64,000 nucleotides of DNA from Roseiarcus sp963820095 (lineage in GTDB: Bacteria; Pseudomonadota; Alphaproteobacteria; Rhizobiales; Beijerinckiaceae): positions 124,001-188,000 of the forward strand of contig CAWFZA010000013.1 of NCBI GenBank assembly GCA_963820095.1. The letters run 5' to 3'. Numbering within the stretch: the first letter of the stretch is position 1; each line of letters begins with the position of its first letter. This document shows positions 17,304 to 26,784 of the stretch, piece after piece. Below the pieces are notes generated by a model. It searched no databases. It saw nothing but the letters and a program-made list of their open reading frames with translations, and had not been told where the DNA came from. A program made the translations under genes and the position numbers.

Positions 17304-17693
17304 ATGGCAAAAGATGCGACCCGTGTCCGCCGTCGCGAACGAAAGAACATCGTATCGGGCGTCGCTCATGTGAATTCGACGTTCAACAATACGATGATCA
17401 CCATCACCGACGCGCAAGGCAACACGATCTCGTGGTCTTCCGCCGGCACCATGGGCTTCAAGGGCTCGCGCAAGTCGACCCCATTCGCCGCCCAGATCGC
17501 CGCTGAGGATGCGGTGCGCAAAGCCTCCGAGCACGGCATGCGAACCCTCGAAGTCGAGGTTTCGGGTCCGGGATCGGGCCGGGAATCGGCCCTGCGAGCG
17601 ATTCAGGCCGCGGGCTTCAACGTCACCTCGATTCGCGACGTCACGCCGATTCCGCACAACGGCTGCCGGCCGCGCAAGCGCCGGCGCGTCTAG
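17304..17693 (+). CDS. rpsK: 30S ribosomal protein S11 (uS11)
   Basis: 129 residues with the conserved core HVNSTFNNTMITITDAQGNTISWSSAG, GPGSGRE and the C-terminal DVTPIPHNGCRPRKRRRV. It lies on the platform of the 30S subunit. It is 69 bp downstream of rpsM in the alpha operon. Length is exactly the family norm. Confidence 0.98.
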   Translation: MAKDATRVRRRERKNIVSGVAHVNSTFNNTMITITDAQGNTISWSSAGTMGFKGSRKSTPFAAQIAAEDAVRKASEHGMRTLEVEVSGPGSGRESALRAIQAAGFNVTSIRDVTPIPHNGCRPRKRRRV

Positions 17694-17803
17694 CCGGGTT
17701 TCTGCGCGCCCGTCGGTTAGGGCGCACGCATTGCGGATGGGAGCGTCTTCGACCGGCGCTCCAACGGGTCCGCCTTAATCGTCGAAAAAGAAGGCTAACG
17801 GCC

Positions 17804-18820
17804 GTGATTCAGAAGAATTGGCAAGAACTCATCAAGCCGAAGAAGCTCGATATCGTTCTGAGCGAGGCCTCGCGTAAGGTGGCGACGGTCGTCGCGGAGC
17901 CGCTCGAGCGCGGGTTCGGGCAGACGCTCGGCAACTCGCTCCGCCGGGTGCTGCTGTCGTCGCTGCAGGGCGCGGCGATCACCTCGATTCATATCGACGG
18001 CGTGCTGCACGAATTCTCATCCATCCCGGGCGTGCGCGAGGACGTCGTCGACATTGTGCTCAATGTCAAAGACATTGCGGTCAAGATGCAGGGCGACGGC
18101 GTCAAGCGCCTCGTTCTCAAGCGCCGGGGTCCGGGGGCGGTCACCGCCGGCGACATCCAAACGACTGGCGACATCCAGATCCTCAACCCGAACCTCGTTA
18201 TCTGCACGCTCGACGAGGGCGCGGACCTGCGTATCGAATTCACGGTGACTGCCGGCAAGGGTTATGTCCCGGCCGACCGCAATCGGGCGGAAGACGCCCC
18301 GATCGGGCTCCTGCCGATCGACAGCATGTTTTCGCCGGTGAAAAAGGTCTCCTACCGCGTGGAGGCCACACGTGAGGGTCAGGACCTCGATAAGGACAAG
18401 CTGACGATGACGATCGAGACCAACGGCGCGATGTCGCCCGAGGACGCGCTCGCCTACGCCGCCCGCATCCTGCAGGACCAGCTCGCGGTGTTCGTCAACT
18501 TCGAGGAGCCGCGGCGCGAAGAGGCGCAGCACGCCATCCCCGAACTCGCCTTCAACCCGGCCCTGCTCAAGAAGGTCGATGAGCTCGAGCTTTCCGTCCG
18601 CTCCGCCAATTGCCTCAAGAACGACAACATCACCTACATCGGCGACCTCATCCAGAAGACCGAGGGCGAGATGCTGCGGACGCCGAACTTCGGCCGCAAG
18701 TCGCTCAACGAAATCAAGGAAGTGCTGGCGCAGATGGGCCTCCACCTCGGGATGGAGGTGACGGGTTGGCCGCCGGAGAACATCGAGGATCTCGCCAAGC
18801 GGTTTGAGGAGCACTACTGA
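17804..18820 (+). CDS. rpoA: DNA-directed RNA polymerase alpha subunit
   Basis: 338 residues with an N-terminal assembly domain (about 1-240; LERGFGQTLGNSLRRVLLSSL) that dimerises and binds beta/beta', and a C-terminal domain (about 255-325; ELSVRSANCLKNDNITYIGDL) that contacts UP elements and activators. The start codon is GTG 17804, preceded by AAGAAGG; the sequence MIQKNWQELIKPKKL is typical of the order. Confidence 0.98.
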   Translation: MIQKNWQELIKPKKLDIVLSEASRKVATVVAEPLERGFGQTLGNSLRRVLLSSLQGAAITSIHIDGVLHEFSSIPGVREDVVDIVLNVKDIAVKMQGDGVKRLVLKRRGPGAVTAGDIQTTGDIQILNPNLVICTLDEGADLRIEFTVTAGKGYVPADRNRAEDAPIGLLPIDSMFSPVKKVSYRVEATREGQDLDKDKLTMTIETNGAMSPEDALAYAARILQDQLAVFVNFEEPRREEAQHAIPELAFNPALLKKVDELELSVRSANCLKNDNITYIGDLIQKTEGEMLRTPNFGRKSLNEIKEVLAQMGLHLGMEVTGWPPENIEDLAKRFEEHY

Positions 18821-18918
18821 GCCTCCCAAGCCTCCCTCGCCTAAACGGAGAGGGAAAACGAAGAGCGGCCGTTCCTTGGCACGGCGGCCGTAAGAACCCC
18901 GAATAGGAGACGAGCCAA

Positions 18919-19329
18919 ATGTATCACGGACACGCCAAACGGCGCTTCAATCGCACCGCCGAGCATCGCCAGGCGATGTTCGCGAACATGGCGCAGGCGC
19001 TCATCAAGCACGAACAGATCACGACCACCCTTCCAAAGGCCAAAGACCTTCGCCCGGTGGTCGAGAAGCTGGTGACGCTGGGCAAGCGCGGCGATCTGCA
19101 CGCGCGCCGGATTGCAATCTCGCGGCTGCGTGACGCCGGTCTGGTCAAGAAGCTGATCGACGTCCTCGGTCCACGCTACAAGGATCGCAATGGCGGCTAC
19201 ACGCGGATCATGAAGGCCGGATTTCGCCCCGGCGACAACGCTGCAATGGCGGTGATCGAATTCGTCGATCGCGATGTCGAGGCCAAGGGCAAAGATTCGG
19301 GCCCGGTTCAGACCGCCAGCGAGGGCTGA
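18919..19329 (+). CDS. rplQ: 50S ribosomal protein L17 (bL17)
   Basis: 136 residues starting MYHGHAKRRFNRTAEHRQAMFANMAQAL, the diagnostic L17 start, with the RPGDNAAMAVIEFVD end of the core and a short acidic/serine tail. Last gene of the alpha operon. It sits near the peptide exit tunnel of the 50S subunit. ATG 18919 has AGGAGACGAG upstream. Confidence 0.98.
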   Translation: MYHGHAKRRFNRTAEHRQAMFANMAQALIKHEQITTTLPKAKDLRPVVEKLVTLGKRGDLHARRIAISRLRDAGLVKKLIDVLGPRYKDRNGGYTRIMKAGFRPGDNAAMAVIEFVDRDVEAKGKDSGPVQTASEG

Positions 19330-19700
19330 CTCCGGCTTGCGCAACTAGCCGGTTGAGCTGTCGACTTTGCGCCGTCCGCTTGCGGGCGCGCGAACAGGGC
19401 GCGCGTTGCATTCAAGAAGAATGCGCTGCATACATCAAAAACGCAGGATATGCGTAAACCCCAAAACGCAGGGCGCGCTAGCTCTCACCGGCTGCTGCCG
19501 TCTCCCGCTTTCGGAGGGAAGGCGATCGTCGGACGCGCCGTCGAGCGCGTCGTGCCGAAGGAGCACGGTGACTAGGCGAGCCGCCGCCGCTCTGGCGCAG
19601 GTCGCAGCTATGGAAATAGACTTGACTATAACTCGCACGCATTTATTGTAATATCGGGTTGTGGGAAGTTGCGCGTTTTTAGCCGTCGGGGGTTAAGGGG
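19330..19700. other. 371-bp gap after rplQ; left edge of an accessory stretch
   Basis: A 6-bp stem CCGGCT (19332-19337) / AGCCGG (19347-19352) follows rplQ without a T run and may contribute to termination. No gene is supportable. Base composition becomes more AT-rich toward 19620-19700, where a promoter-like sequence is seen. Confidence 0.4.
19622..19649 (+). promoter_or_regulatory. putative promoter of the PEP-CTERM gene
   Basis: TTGACT (19622-19627), a 16-nt spacer and TATTGT (19644-19649) resemble a sigma-70 promoter about 50 bp upstream of ATG 19701. Confidence 0.4.
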
Positions 19701-20519
19701 ATGAACATGAAAACTTTTAAAATATTAAGCCCTGCCGTGATTTGCGCCGCAGGCTTCGCGGCGTTGGGCGCAAATGCCAATGCTGCGATAGTACCCGTCG
19801 TGGATCCGTATTTCGACATGTTCCCGCCGGGTCAGACCGCAGCGACATATTTCAATTTTCATTTCTGCGGGACCGGCGGCTGCTCGATCTTCGCCGACAA
19901 CAACGTTGTCGGCTGGACATCGTCTGGAACATTCGAAAAGGGCATCGTCTCGGGCCAGTACCAAACCAACGTGCCGCAGAACACGACCGATTTCAACAGC
20001 GACCCGCTGATCAATGGGACGACGCCGGAACCCATTGTCCTCCGGGATCTGGACGCGACGATCTCCCAGGTCGTTTCGACCACCGCCGTCGCGGGCGTAA
20101 CGTATACGTTGGACGTCGATTTGGGGTTCGAAAAGACCAATTTAGATCTCGGCTCCGTCTTTCTTATCGTTAACGGCAATCAGGTGCTGGCAACCCCACT
20201 TGCGTCATACAACCTAACCCAGACTCAAATGCAAGAGAGCGGGAATTGGTATGACTTCGAGGCTTCCTATACTGCAACAAACGGGGACGCCGGCGCGCCA
20301 ATCGAGATCGTTCTTTCAAGCCTAACGCATGGCTTTGGGTTCGCGATGTTCGGGAACGTGCGGCTGACGGACGACTCATTGCCCGCGATAGGCACGCCGG
20401 CGGCGCCTGAGCCCGCGACTTGGGCGATGATGCTCATCGGCTTCTGCGGAATGGCTGGCGCTGCTGCTGTGCGCCGTTCTTTCCGACGACCAAGCGCGGC
20501 CGCTGCCCCACTCGTCTGA
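19701..20519 (+). CDS. PEP-CTERM sorting-signal protein
   Basis: 272 residues with an N-terminal signal peptide (cleavage near ANANA), a beta-rich middle with many Asn, Thr and Asp residues, and a C-terminal tripartite PEP-CTERM anchor: PEPATWAMM, a hydrophobic stretch (LIGFCGMAGAAAV) and basic RRSFRR. Such proteins are exported and processed by an exosortase, often for exopolysaccharide or biofilm functions. No exosortase is in the window. Codon use and lower GC than the neighbouring ribosomal genes suggest acquisition. Confidence 0.85.
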   Translation: MNMKTFKILSPAVICAAGFAALGANANAAIVPVVDPYFDMFPPGQTAATYFNFHFCGTGGCSIFADNNVVGWTSSGTFEKGIVSGQYQTNVPQNTTDFNSDPLINGTTPEPIVLRDLDATISQVVSTTAVAGVTYTLDVDLGFEKTNLDLGSVFLIVNGNQVLATPLASYNLTQTQMQESGNWYDFEASYTATNGDAGAPIEIVLSSLTHGFGFAMFGNVRLTDDSLPAIGTPAAPEPATWAMMLIGFCGMAGAAAVRRSFRRPSAAAAPLV

Positions 20520-21063
20520 CGCCGAAGACAAGGATGTTGCGCAGGGCGGCGGGCTTGAAGCCCTGATCGCCCTTGAACACGCGCATCGCCACAGTTGCCG
20601 CCCGGCCCGCGCATCGAGTTGTCGCGCAGCGGGGCCGAGCCCACCGGAATTGACGCCGCGAGGCGCCCGCGCGATCGCCTGCTCAACATCCCCTTTGGCA
20701 ATCAGCTCCGGCAGAATAAGGCAAAGGCGGGTGGTCGAGCCTCAAGCAGCCGCCGAGGCCAGACCGGCGCCTCAAGCAAGATTGGGCCATTGCTCGCTCG
20801 TCCGCCGTCTCCTGAGCCGCGACTGAACCCGTGCAGCGTGTGGCCAGCGAGCCGCATGAGCTCCTGGACTTGTCGATCGCCGTTCGAAGATTACTTGGAG
20901 AGGCGAAGTCATTCGAAATTATTTGCAGGAACGGCGAAAGCAATAGGCCTTCGAAGGCGAACGCGAATGGTGTCAGGTGGTGAGCGCCGCGACAATCGCG
21001 GCGGCCGACTGGCGCATCCGTCTCTGATAACGAGAAGAGATCGCTTTCACGAAAGGGTCTTGG
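20520..21063. other. 544-bp gap; possibly decayed coding DNA
   Basis: No frame with a convincing start, ribosome-binding site and domain is visible. The left 200 bp is GC-rich and retains fragments of open reading on the minus strand that I cannot assign. Confidence 0.35.
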
Positions 21064-21726
21064 ATGGCAAAAAATGGCAAGATGCTGATTTTACGGGGTA
21101 ATTCCGACCCCGATGGGAAGCAAAAATACCCGGACGAGTTTGGAAAGCCTGCGAGCTGGCCAGACGGGGCCCTGCACGTGCGCGCCGCGGAGGACTACGC
21201 GAGGAAAAGAGACTATGAGCCGCAAACTCTGCGGCTGGAGGGTCAGCAGGATGGATACAAGGGAAAGCAAGTTCAAGAGTTTCTAAAACAGTTTGTCGGG
21301 CTCACATTGGGCAAGAAATCATATGAGATAGACATGGGCGTCACACCCGACTTAGACATTCATGCGCTTTACGGCTTCTCTGGCGGCGCCTACAATGTAT
21401 ATTGGATTCTCAATTTCCTGGCCGAGAACCAGCCGGACGATCTCCAACGTATTAATCTGGTTGTTGTGCTTGGCTTGGACAAGGAAAATAAGCGCAAGGT
21501 CGACTACGAGTGGCCAAAGTATCAGGCGATTGCAAGAAAGCACGGCGTGCACCTTGCGCAGTGGAATGCGGACAAATGGAAGAACGGTTGGGAAACCATC
21601 TACCACACCAATCCTGACAGGAACCTCTTGCCGACAACACTGCCCAAGGAGATTAGGGACAAGGTTTCGACGCACATGTTCGGCCCAGACGTTTTCGTGG
21701 CTGGGAATTGGCCGGATGAGACGTGA
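21064..21726 (+). CDS. hypothetical protein with GxSGG motif
   Basis: 220 residues without a signal peptide. An N-terminal LILRGNSDPDGKQKYPDEFGKPASWPDG segment, a central LYGFSGGAYNVYWILNFL and later NLVVVLG suggest an alpha/beta fold; the GFSGG turn resembles a nucleophile elbow of serine hydrolases, but a full triad cannot be placed. The sequence is lysine- and tyrosine-rich and lower in GC than its surroundings, which points to horizontal transfer. No partner gene is evident. The function is unknown. Confidence 0.65.
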   Translation: MAKNGKMLILRGNSDPDGKQKYPDEFGKPASWPDGALHVRAAEDYARKRDYEPQTLRLEGQQDGYKGKQVQEFLKQFVGLTLGKKSYEIDMGVTPDLDIHALYGFSGGAYNVYWILNFLAENQPDDLQRINLVVVLGLDKENKRKVDYEWPKYQAIARKHGVHLAQWNADKWKNGWETIYHTNPDRNLLPTTLPKEIRDKVSTHMFGPDVFVAGNWPDET

Positions 21727-21888
21727 GCGTGGCGCCGCTTCTCGCGGTCGGTCGTTCCCAAGTCGCAAAGCGATCGCTCGAGTCCGAAGCATGACCGCCC
21801 CCGGCGCGATCCTTGCGCCACCGCTTCGGCCCGACCGCGTCAATTTCTGATGTAAGCCCACTTTTTCCGACAAACTTTTTGCGCCAGT

Positions 21889-22626
21889 TCACCTGACGGC
21901 GTGAATGTCGAACCAGTGCACGCTCGGCGCAACGGCACGTAGGACAGGCGTGCGCCGAGCAATGCCCCCAAGCGCCCACGCCGCGTATAGCCACACGTTC
22001 TTGATCGCGGCTCCCGTCCATCCACCCCAGGACTCAGCCGCGATCTCGTCGCCGGACACGCCGCCAACGGTTCGTCTGTCCTCTGACCGGTCGTGTTCCC
22101 CTCGCTGGTCGACCAGGGCGAAGCGCCGATAACCAAGGCGTCTCATGAGCTCGAGCGCGAACATTTGGTCCGCAAGCGACTTTGGCCGCTCGATCGACAG
22201 GTGCTGCGGCAACTCTGAATCCATGAGGTCGTGGAGTACAAGAAGATCGAGGCCTTCGATGTCGCATTTGAGATAAATTGGAACTCCGAACTGACGGATA
22301 AGCTCAACAACGGTCGTTGTCTCGACTTCCACCGCCTCGATCTCGCCGCGGAGTCTTTTACCGCGTTCGGCATAGCTCAGCAGCGTTGTTCCCCAGCCGG
22401 ATTCCTCAGTATTGATGTACAGGGTCGCCTTGGGCCGATGCGATATCGCCTTATCGACGACAGTCAATCGCCCTTCTTCGATCGCGGAAGAGAAGCGGAC
22501 CCGTACTTGCGCACACAAAATGGGATTGGCCTCGACCGCGACCACTCTGCAGCCGCGCTCGAGATACGCTGCCGCATCATCTCCATTATTGGCCCCGATG
22601 TCGAAAACTAGGTCGAGGTCGTTCAC
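21889..22626 (-). CDS. FkbM-family SAM-dependent methyltransferase
   Basis: 245 residues starting MNDLDLVFDIGANNGDDA, the SAM-binding motif I of FkbM-type methyltransferases. VVAVEANP (motif II acidic residue), a YLKCDIEGLDLLVLHDL motif (IEG) and a long C-terminal extension follow. FkbM enzymes O-methylate sugars, polyketides or other small molecules; the substrate here is unknown. The gene is convergent with the GxSGG orphan and lies in the accessory stretch. Confidence 0.82.
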   Translation of the reverse strand: MNDLDLVFDIGANNGDDAAAYLERGCRVVAVEANPILCAQVRVRFSSAIEEGRLTVVDKAISHRPKATLYINTEESGWGTTLLSYAERGKRLRGEIEAVEVETTTVVELIRQFGVPIYLKCDIEGLDLLVLHDLMDSELPQHLSIERPKSLADQMFALELMRRLGYRRFALVDQRGEHDRSEDRRTVGGVSGDEIAAESWGGWTGAAIKNVWLYAAWALGGIARRTPVLRAVAPSVHWFDIHAVR

Positions 22627-23094
22627 CGAGCGTCCCCCTTATGATTAACTATGTTAGCAGGATTGGCCCACAACCTTTTCGGAGTGTCAAGGTTCGCCTT
22701 CGCCCTCAACGGACAAACCGCCTGGATCAATCGGTCTGCGGCATCATCGGTCGAGCCGCGAGGCAAGCGTGAAAATTCCTCGTTCTCGGCCGCGACGGCG
22801 GAGGCCCGGGCGCCAGAAAAAGGCAGTCAGCCACGGGCGAGCGGATTGAATGAGCACAAGCATCGGCGAGACGCCGCGGGACCGGAGCGGCGATCCCGTC
22901 GACGAGACAGGCAGAACAGACGAGGCGGATTCGGCTGGGATGGGAAGCTCCTTTGCCGCCTAGCGTAAAATGCGCCTCGATTGGGGACTGCACACCTCGC
23001 CAGATGGATCAGGCCACCGCGTCTCGCTGATGCTTTGCAGCGCCCCGCGGGCCCACCTATATGAGCGGCCGCAAGGAAGATCGGAGGGTTCGGT
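22627..23094. other. 468-bp gap upstream of the DegQ-like protease
   Basis: It lies between the divergent FkbM and protease genes and therefore presumably holds both promoters. No gene, clear promoter box or repeat was recognised in it. Confidence 0.35.
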
Positions 23095-24486
23095 TTGATC
23101 CGCTTGGCGCTGGGTTTCGTCCTCTCCCTCATGTGGGGGGCCGCGTTCGCCGATACGTCGCCGAAAGTCCCGCCGCAGAGTCCAAATCAGGTGCGTCTCT
23201 CCTTCGCGCCGGTGGTGAAGAAGGTCACGCCGGCGGTCGTCAACGTTTACGCCTCTCGGGTCGAGACGACGGCGCGCAATCCGCTGTTCGACGATCCGAT
23301 CTTCCGCCGGTTCTTCGGCGGCGGCGGTGACAATTCCAGGGTGGCGAAAGCGCTTGGATCAGGTGTCATTGTCGACCCGTCGGGCCTCATCGTGACCAAC
23401 TATCACGTGATCGAAGGCATGACCCAGGTGAAGGTCGCGCTCTCGGACAGGCGTGAATTTGAGGCGGAGATCGTTCTGCGCGACCCGCGCACGGACCTCG
23501 CCGTGCTTAGGCTCAAGGGCGGCCGGGATTTCCCGGTGCTCGAACTTGGCGATTCGGACGCCCTCGAAGTCGGAGATTTTGTCATTGCCGTGGGAGATCC
23601 GTTCGGCGTGGGTCAAACGGTGACTCAAGGCATCGTCTCCGCGCTGGCGCGCACGCAGGTTGGAATCAGCGACTACGGCTTTTTCATTCAGACCGACGCA
23701 GCCATCAATCCAGGCAATTCCGGCGGCGCTCTGGTCGATCTCGACGGCAAGCTGGTCGGCATCAATTCGGCGATCTACTCCCGCTCCGGCGGCAGTATCG
23801 GAATCGGTTTCGCCATTCCCGTCAACATGGTCAAGAGCGTCATCGCCGCCGCGCTCCATGGCGGGGCCACGGTCAAGCGGCCCTGGCTCGGCGCCACCCT
23901 GCAGAGTTTGACCAAGGACATCGCCGATAATCTCGGCATCGACCGCCCCACCGGCGCGCTTGTCGTGACGGTGGCTTCGGCTGGCCCCGCGGCCGATGCG
24001 GGTCTAAAGCGCGGCGATCTCATCACCGCGGTCGACGACCAGAGCGTTGACGACGCCGAAGGCGTCGGCTTCAGGCTCGCGGTCAAACCCCTCGGCGGCT
24101 CGGCCCGGCTATCGATCCTGCGGAGTGGGCGTTCGCTGACTCTGCCACTCAAATTGGCGGCCGCGCCGGAAATCCCGCCTCGCGACGCCTTGACCATCAA
24201 GAGCCGCTCGCCATTCGAAGGGGCGGAGGTCATGAATATGTCGCCGGCGGTGGCGGAGGAACTATCGCTCGAAAGCGCTTCCCAAGGGGTCGTGGTCGCT
24301 GCGGTGCGCGACAATTCGACCGCCGCCGCGGTCGGCGTGCAAAAAGGGGACGTCGTCCTCGCGATCAACGGCCAGAAGATCGCTACGACCCGCGATCTGG
24401 AGAAAGCCTGCGCGGAACGCGCTCGGCTCTGGGATCTGACCATTCAGCGCGGCGGGCAGACAATCCGCACTGAACTCGGCGGCTAG
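23095..24486 (+). CDS. Do/DegQ-like periplasmic serine endoprotease
   Basis: 463 residues with a signal peptide (about 1-19), a trypsin-like protease domain with triad H104 (TNYHVIEG), D134 (TDLAVL) and S209 (PGNSGGAL), and two PDZ domains (about 270-350 and 380-460). It degrades or chaperones misfolded periplasmic proteins. The start is TTG 23095 with a strong GGAGGG site about 8 nt upstream; no nearby ATG gives the signal peptide. In many Hyphomicrobiales this gene closely follows rplQ, so the 19.3-23 kb stretch looks inserted. Confidence 0.92.
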   Translation: MIRLALGFVLSLMWGAAFADTSPKVPPQSPNQVRLSFAPVVKKVTPAVVNVYASRVETTARNPLFDDPIFRRFFGGGGDNSRVAKALGSGVIVDPSGLIVTNYHVIEGMTQVKVALSDRREFEAEIVLRDPRTDLAVLRLKGGRDFPVLELGDSDALEVGDFVIAVGDPFGVGQTVTQGIVSALARTQVGISDYGFFIQTDAAINPGNSGGALVDLDGKLVGINSAIYSRSGGSIGIGFAIPVNMVKSVIAAALHGGATVKRPWLGATLQSLTKDIADNLGIDRPTGALVVTVASAGPAADAGLKRGDLITAVDDQSVDDAEGVGFRLAVKPLGGSARLSILRSGRSLTLPLKLAAAPEIPPRDALTIKSRSPFEGAEVMNMSPAVAEELSLESASQGVVVAAVRDNSTAAAVGVQKGDVVLAINGQKIATTRDLEKACAERARLWDLTIQRGGQTIRTELGG

Positions 24487-24532
24487 AGGCAGCCGGTACT
24501 CCAATGAGACGCCCCTGCGTGCGGGTGCGCAA

Positions 24533-25402
24533 TCAGTCCCACTTCCGGTGCGCCCACATCCACTGTTCAGGGGCCTCGCGGATGAATGCCTCGTACTGGC
24601 GCTGCAGCATTTGCGTCGCCGCAAGCGCGTCCGCCGCGCTGTTGTTTGTCTGCGGCATTGAAATGGGCGCGATGCGGATGCTGAAACGCGAGCCCGGCCG
24701 GCGGAATGCGGCGCCGGCGTAGAGAGGCACACCTGTGGTGCGGGCAAGGAGCGCGGGAAAGACTGTTGACCGGGCGGGCTGCCCGAAGAAAGTCACAAGC
24801 GGTCCGTTGTCGTCTCTAAGGTCGGCGAGGAAGCACGGGCAGGCCCCATCCTTGATGGCGCGTAAGAGCACGCGCGCGGCCACTGGAGTCTTGGGCGTCA
24901 GACCCGCCTTGTAGAGCGGCGCGCGAAGGCTGTGCAGCAGCGCCTCGATATGAGGGTTCGATAAGCGTTGGTAGACGCCGATGAGGGAAACGCCGAGCCG
25001 TTGGCCCCCATGCGCTAGAATCTCCCAGTTTCCCAAGTGAAGTCCGCAGACGATGAACGGCCTGGCGCCTTGCGCAGCCTCGTCGAAACCTTCCGATGGT
25101 TCGAAGACGATTCGATCGCTCGCCGTCAGCGTTTTGATGCGAAAGCTTTCGGCGAAGGTACGTCCAAGGTTTTCCCACATCGCCGCGGCGATCGCTTTAC
25201 GTTCGTCGAGCGACTTTTCGGGGAACGCCAGCTCAAGATTGGCGAGCGCACGCCTTTGTCGGCTGAGGCGCGGAGCGATGAGGCGCCAGATATTCCCGGA
25301 AAGCCAAGACGCTGTCTGCAGGGGCATCGCGCGCGCAAGGGCGATTGCCAACCACAACGCGGCAAACTCCAGCCGAAGACGCAACCCTTTTGGGAATGTC
25401 AT
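24533..25402 (-). CDS. lipid A biosynthesis acyltransferase (LpxL/HtrB-like)
   Basis: 289 residues with an N-terminal membrane helix and the LPLAT fold. The catalytic HxxxxE is in CGLHLGNWE. The substrate-binding segments ADLRDDNGPLVTFFGQPA and the C-terminal PEQWMWAHRKWD are diagnostic. It transfers a secondary acyl chain to lipid A at the inner membrane. ATG 25402 lies only 32 bp from the end of the IS630 remnant, so insertion may have altered its promoter region. Confidence 0.9.
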   Translation of the reverse strand: MTFPKGLRLRLEFAALWLAIALARAMPLQTASWLSGNIWRLIAPRLSRQRRALANLELAFPEKSLDERKAIAAAMWENLGRTFAESFRIKTLTASDRIVFEPSEGFDEAAQGARPFIVCGLHLGNWEILAHGGQRLGVSLIGVYQRLSNPHIEALLHSLRAPLYKAGLTPKTPVAARVLLRAIKDGACPCFLADLRDDNGPLVTFFGQPARSTVFPALLARTTGVPLYAGAAFRRPGSRFSIRIAPISMPQTNNSAADALAATQMLQRQYEAFIREAPEQWMWAHRKWD

Positions 25403-25488
25403 TGAGAGCCGGCGATCTCGAAAGACGGCCGACTTAGACCAAGAACTCGGTGATTATGACCCATAGACCCCAATCTCGCAAGGCGATG

Positions 25489-25496
25489 GACATGAT
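25489..25496. repeat. left 8-bp target duplication of the IS256 element
   Basis: GACATGAT at 25489-25496 is repeated at 26777-26784, immediately outside both inverted repeats. Confidence 0.85.
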
Positions 25497-26776
25497 GGTG
25501 ACGTAAGAGATTCTGTGTCAGAGGTGTGAAGGGGTACTCCCTGCGGTCGACCAAGACCCAGCCAAGGAGCACCCCATGCCACAGCGCGCTGCGACGATTG
25601 AGAGTTTACCGGCTGCTTTCGCGATGGTGAAGGCCATGCAGGCTCAAGGGCTGGATTGGGGCGAGGGCTATCGCCCGCTCGGCCGTCAGGCTCTGGCCGA
25701 GATCATCGAAACCGAGATGGCGGGGGCGGTGGACCGCTGGCTTGAGAGCCTCGAGGCGGAGGACGAGGCCGATCGCCGCAACGGCTATTACCGGCGCTCG
25801 CTTCTGACCGAACTCGGCGACATCGAGCTTTCCGTACCCCGCACTCGCCGCTACTGCCCGACCGAGGTTTTGCGCGCCTACGCCCGGCGCTCGCCCGAGA
25901 TCGACCGGACGATCCTGGCCGGTTTCGTGCTGGGGCTTTCGACCCGCAAGCTTGGCGAGGTCCTGCTGGCCCTGCTCGGCCGCCCCATCAGCCCGAGCAC
26001 GGTGAGCCGGGTGGCGCAGTCCCTGGACGCAGCTGTGGCGGCCTTCCACGCCCGCCCTCTTTCCGGCCGCTACAAGGCGCTGATGCTCGACGGGGTCGTG
26101 CTCGCCCGCAAGACCGGGGCCGGAGCCCTGCGCCGCCCGGTTCTGGTGGCTCTGGGCCTCAGGCATGATGGAAAGAAGGAGGTGATCGACTTTCGCCTGG
26201 CGCGCGGCGAGAGCGCAATCGAGTGGGAGCGCTTCCTCGACGATCTCTACAAACGCGGCCTGACCGGCCAAGGCCTCGAGCTGATTTGCGTCGACGGCGG
26301 CAAGGGGCTCATCGCCGCGCTCCCCACGGTCTACGACAAAATCCCCGTCCAGCGTTGCTGGGCGCACAAGATCCGCAACATCCTCAACAAGGTCCGCAAG
26401 GCCGATCAACCCGCCGTCAAAGCCGGGCTGCACGCCGTCATGAACGCCGATGCGGCTCCCAAGGCGCGATCCGCCGCCCGCCGCTTCGCCGAGCGCTGGG
26501 CAGAGGTCTATCCCGCCGCCGTCGCCTGCCTGCGCGACGATCTCGACGACCTTCTCACCTGCTTCCGATACAAGACGCTCGCCGAGCGAAAAGCGGTCAG
26601 AACCACCAACGCCATCGAGCGCCGCTTCCGCGAGGTCCGCCGCAGAACCCGGCCAATGGGCGTCTTTCAGGACAGAACCTCAATGGACCGCATTCTCTTC
26701 ACTCTCTTCACCCACGAAAACAAAATGCAGGGAATCCCAACCCTTCTCTCCCTGACACATAACCTTTGACGTCACC
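25497..26776 (+). mobile_element. complete IS256-family insertion sequence
   Basis: A 1280-bp element. Its imperfect terminal inverted repeats of about 28 bp begin GGTGACGT on both ends (25497 onward; reverse complement from 26776). It is flanked by the 8-bp direct repeat GACATGAT, the duplication size expected for IS256. It contains one intact transposase gene whose stop codon lies inside the right repeat. Insertion is within the 3' end of an older IS630 transposase. Confidence 0.92.
25576..26769 (+). CDS. IS256 (mutator)-family transposase
   Basis: 397 residues, intact. An N-terminal helix-rich DNA-binding part is followed by the DDE catalytic core: D in LMLDGV, D in CVDGGKG and E in NAIERRFREVRRRTRP, with the CWAHKIRN linker typical of the family. 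It catalyses transposition of the surrounding element. The start ATG has AAGGAG about 7 nt upstream. No frameshift or missing catalytic residue is seen, so it may be active. Confidence 0.95.
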   Translation: MPQRAATIESLPAAFAMVKAMQAQGLDWGEGYRPLGRQALAEIIETEMAGAVDRWLESLEAEDEADRRNGYYRRSLLTELGDIELSVPRTRRYCPTEVLRAYARRSPEIDRTILAGFVLGLSTRKLGEVLLALLGRPISPSTVSRVAQSLDAAVAAFHARPLSGRYKALMLDGVVLARKTGAGALRRPVLVALGLRHDGKKEVIDFRLARGESAIEWERFLDDLYKRGLTGQGLELICVDGGKGLIAALPTVYDKIPVQRCWAHKIRNILNKVRKADQPAVKAGLHAVMNADAAPKARSAARRFAERWAEVYPAAVACLRDDLDDLLTCFRYKTLAERKAVRTTNAIERRFREVRRRTRPMGVFQDRTSMDRILFTLFTHENKMQGIPTLLSLTHNL

Positions 26777-26784
26777 GACATGAT
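26777..26784. repeat. right 8-bp target duplication of the IS256 element
   Basis: GACATGAT directly after the right inverted repeat, identical to 25489-25496. Confidence 0.85.
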
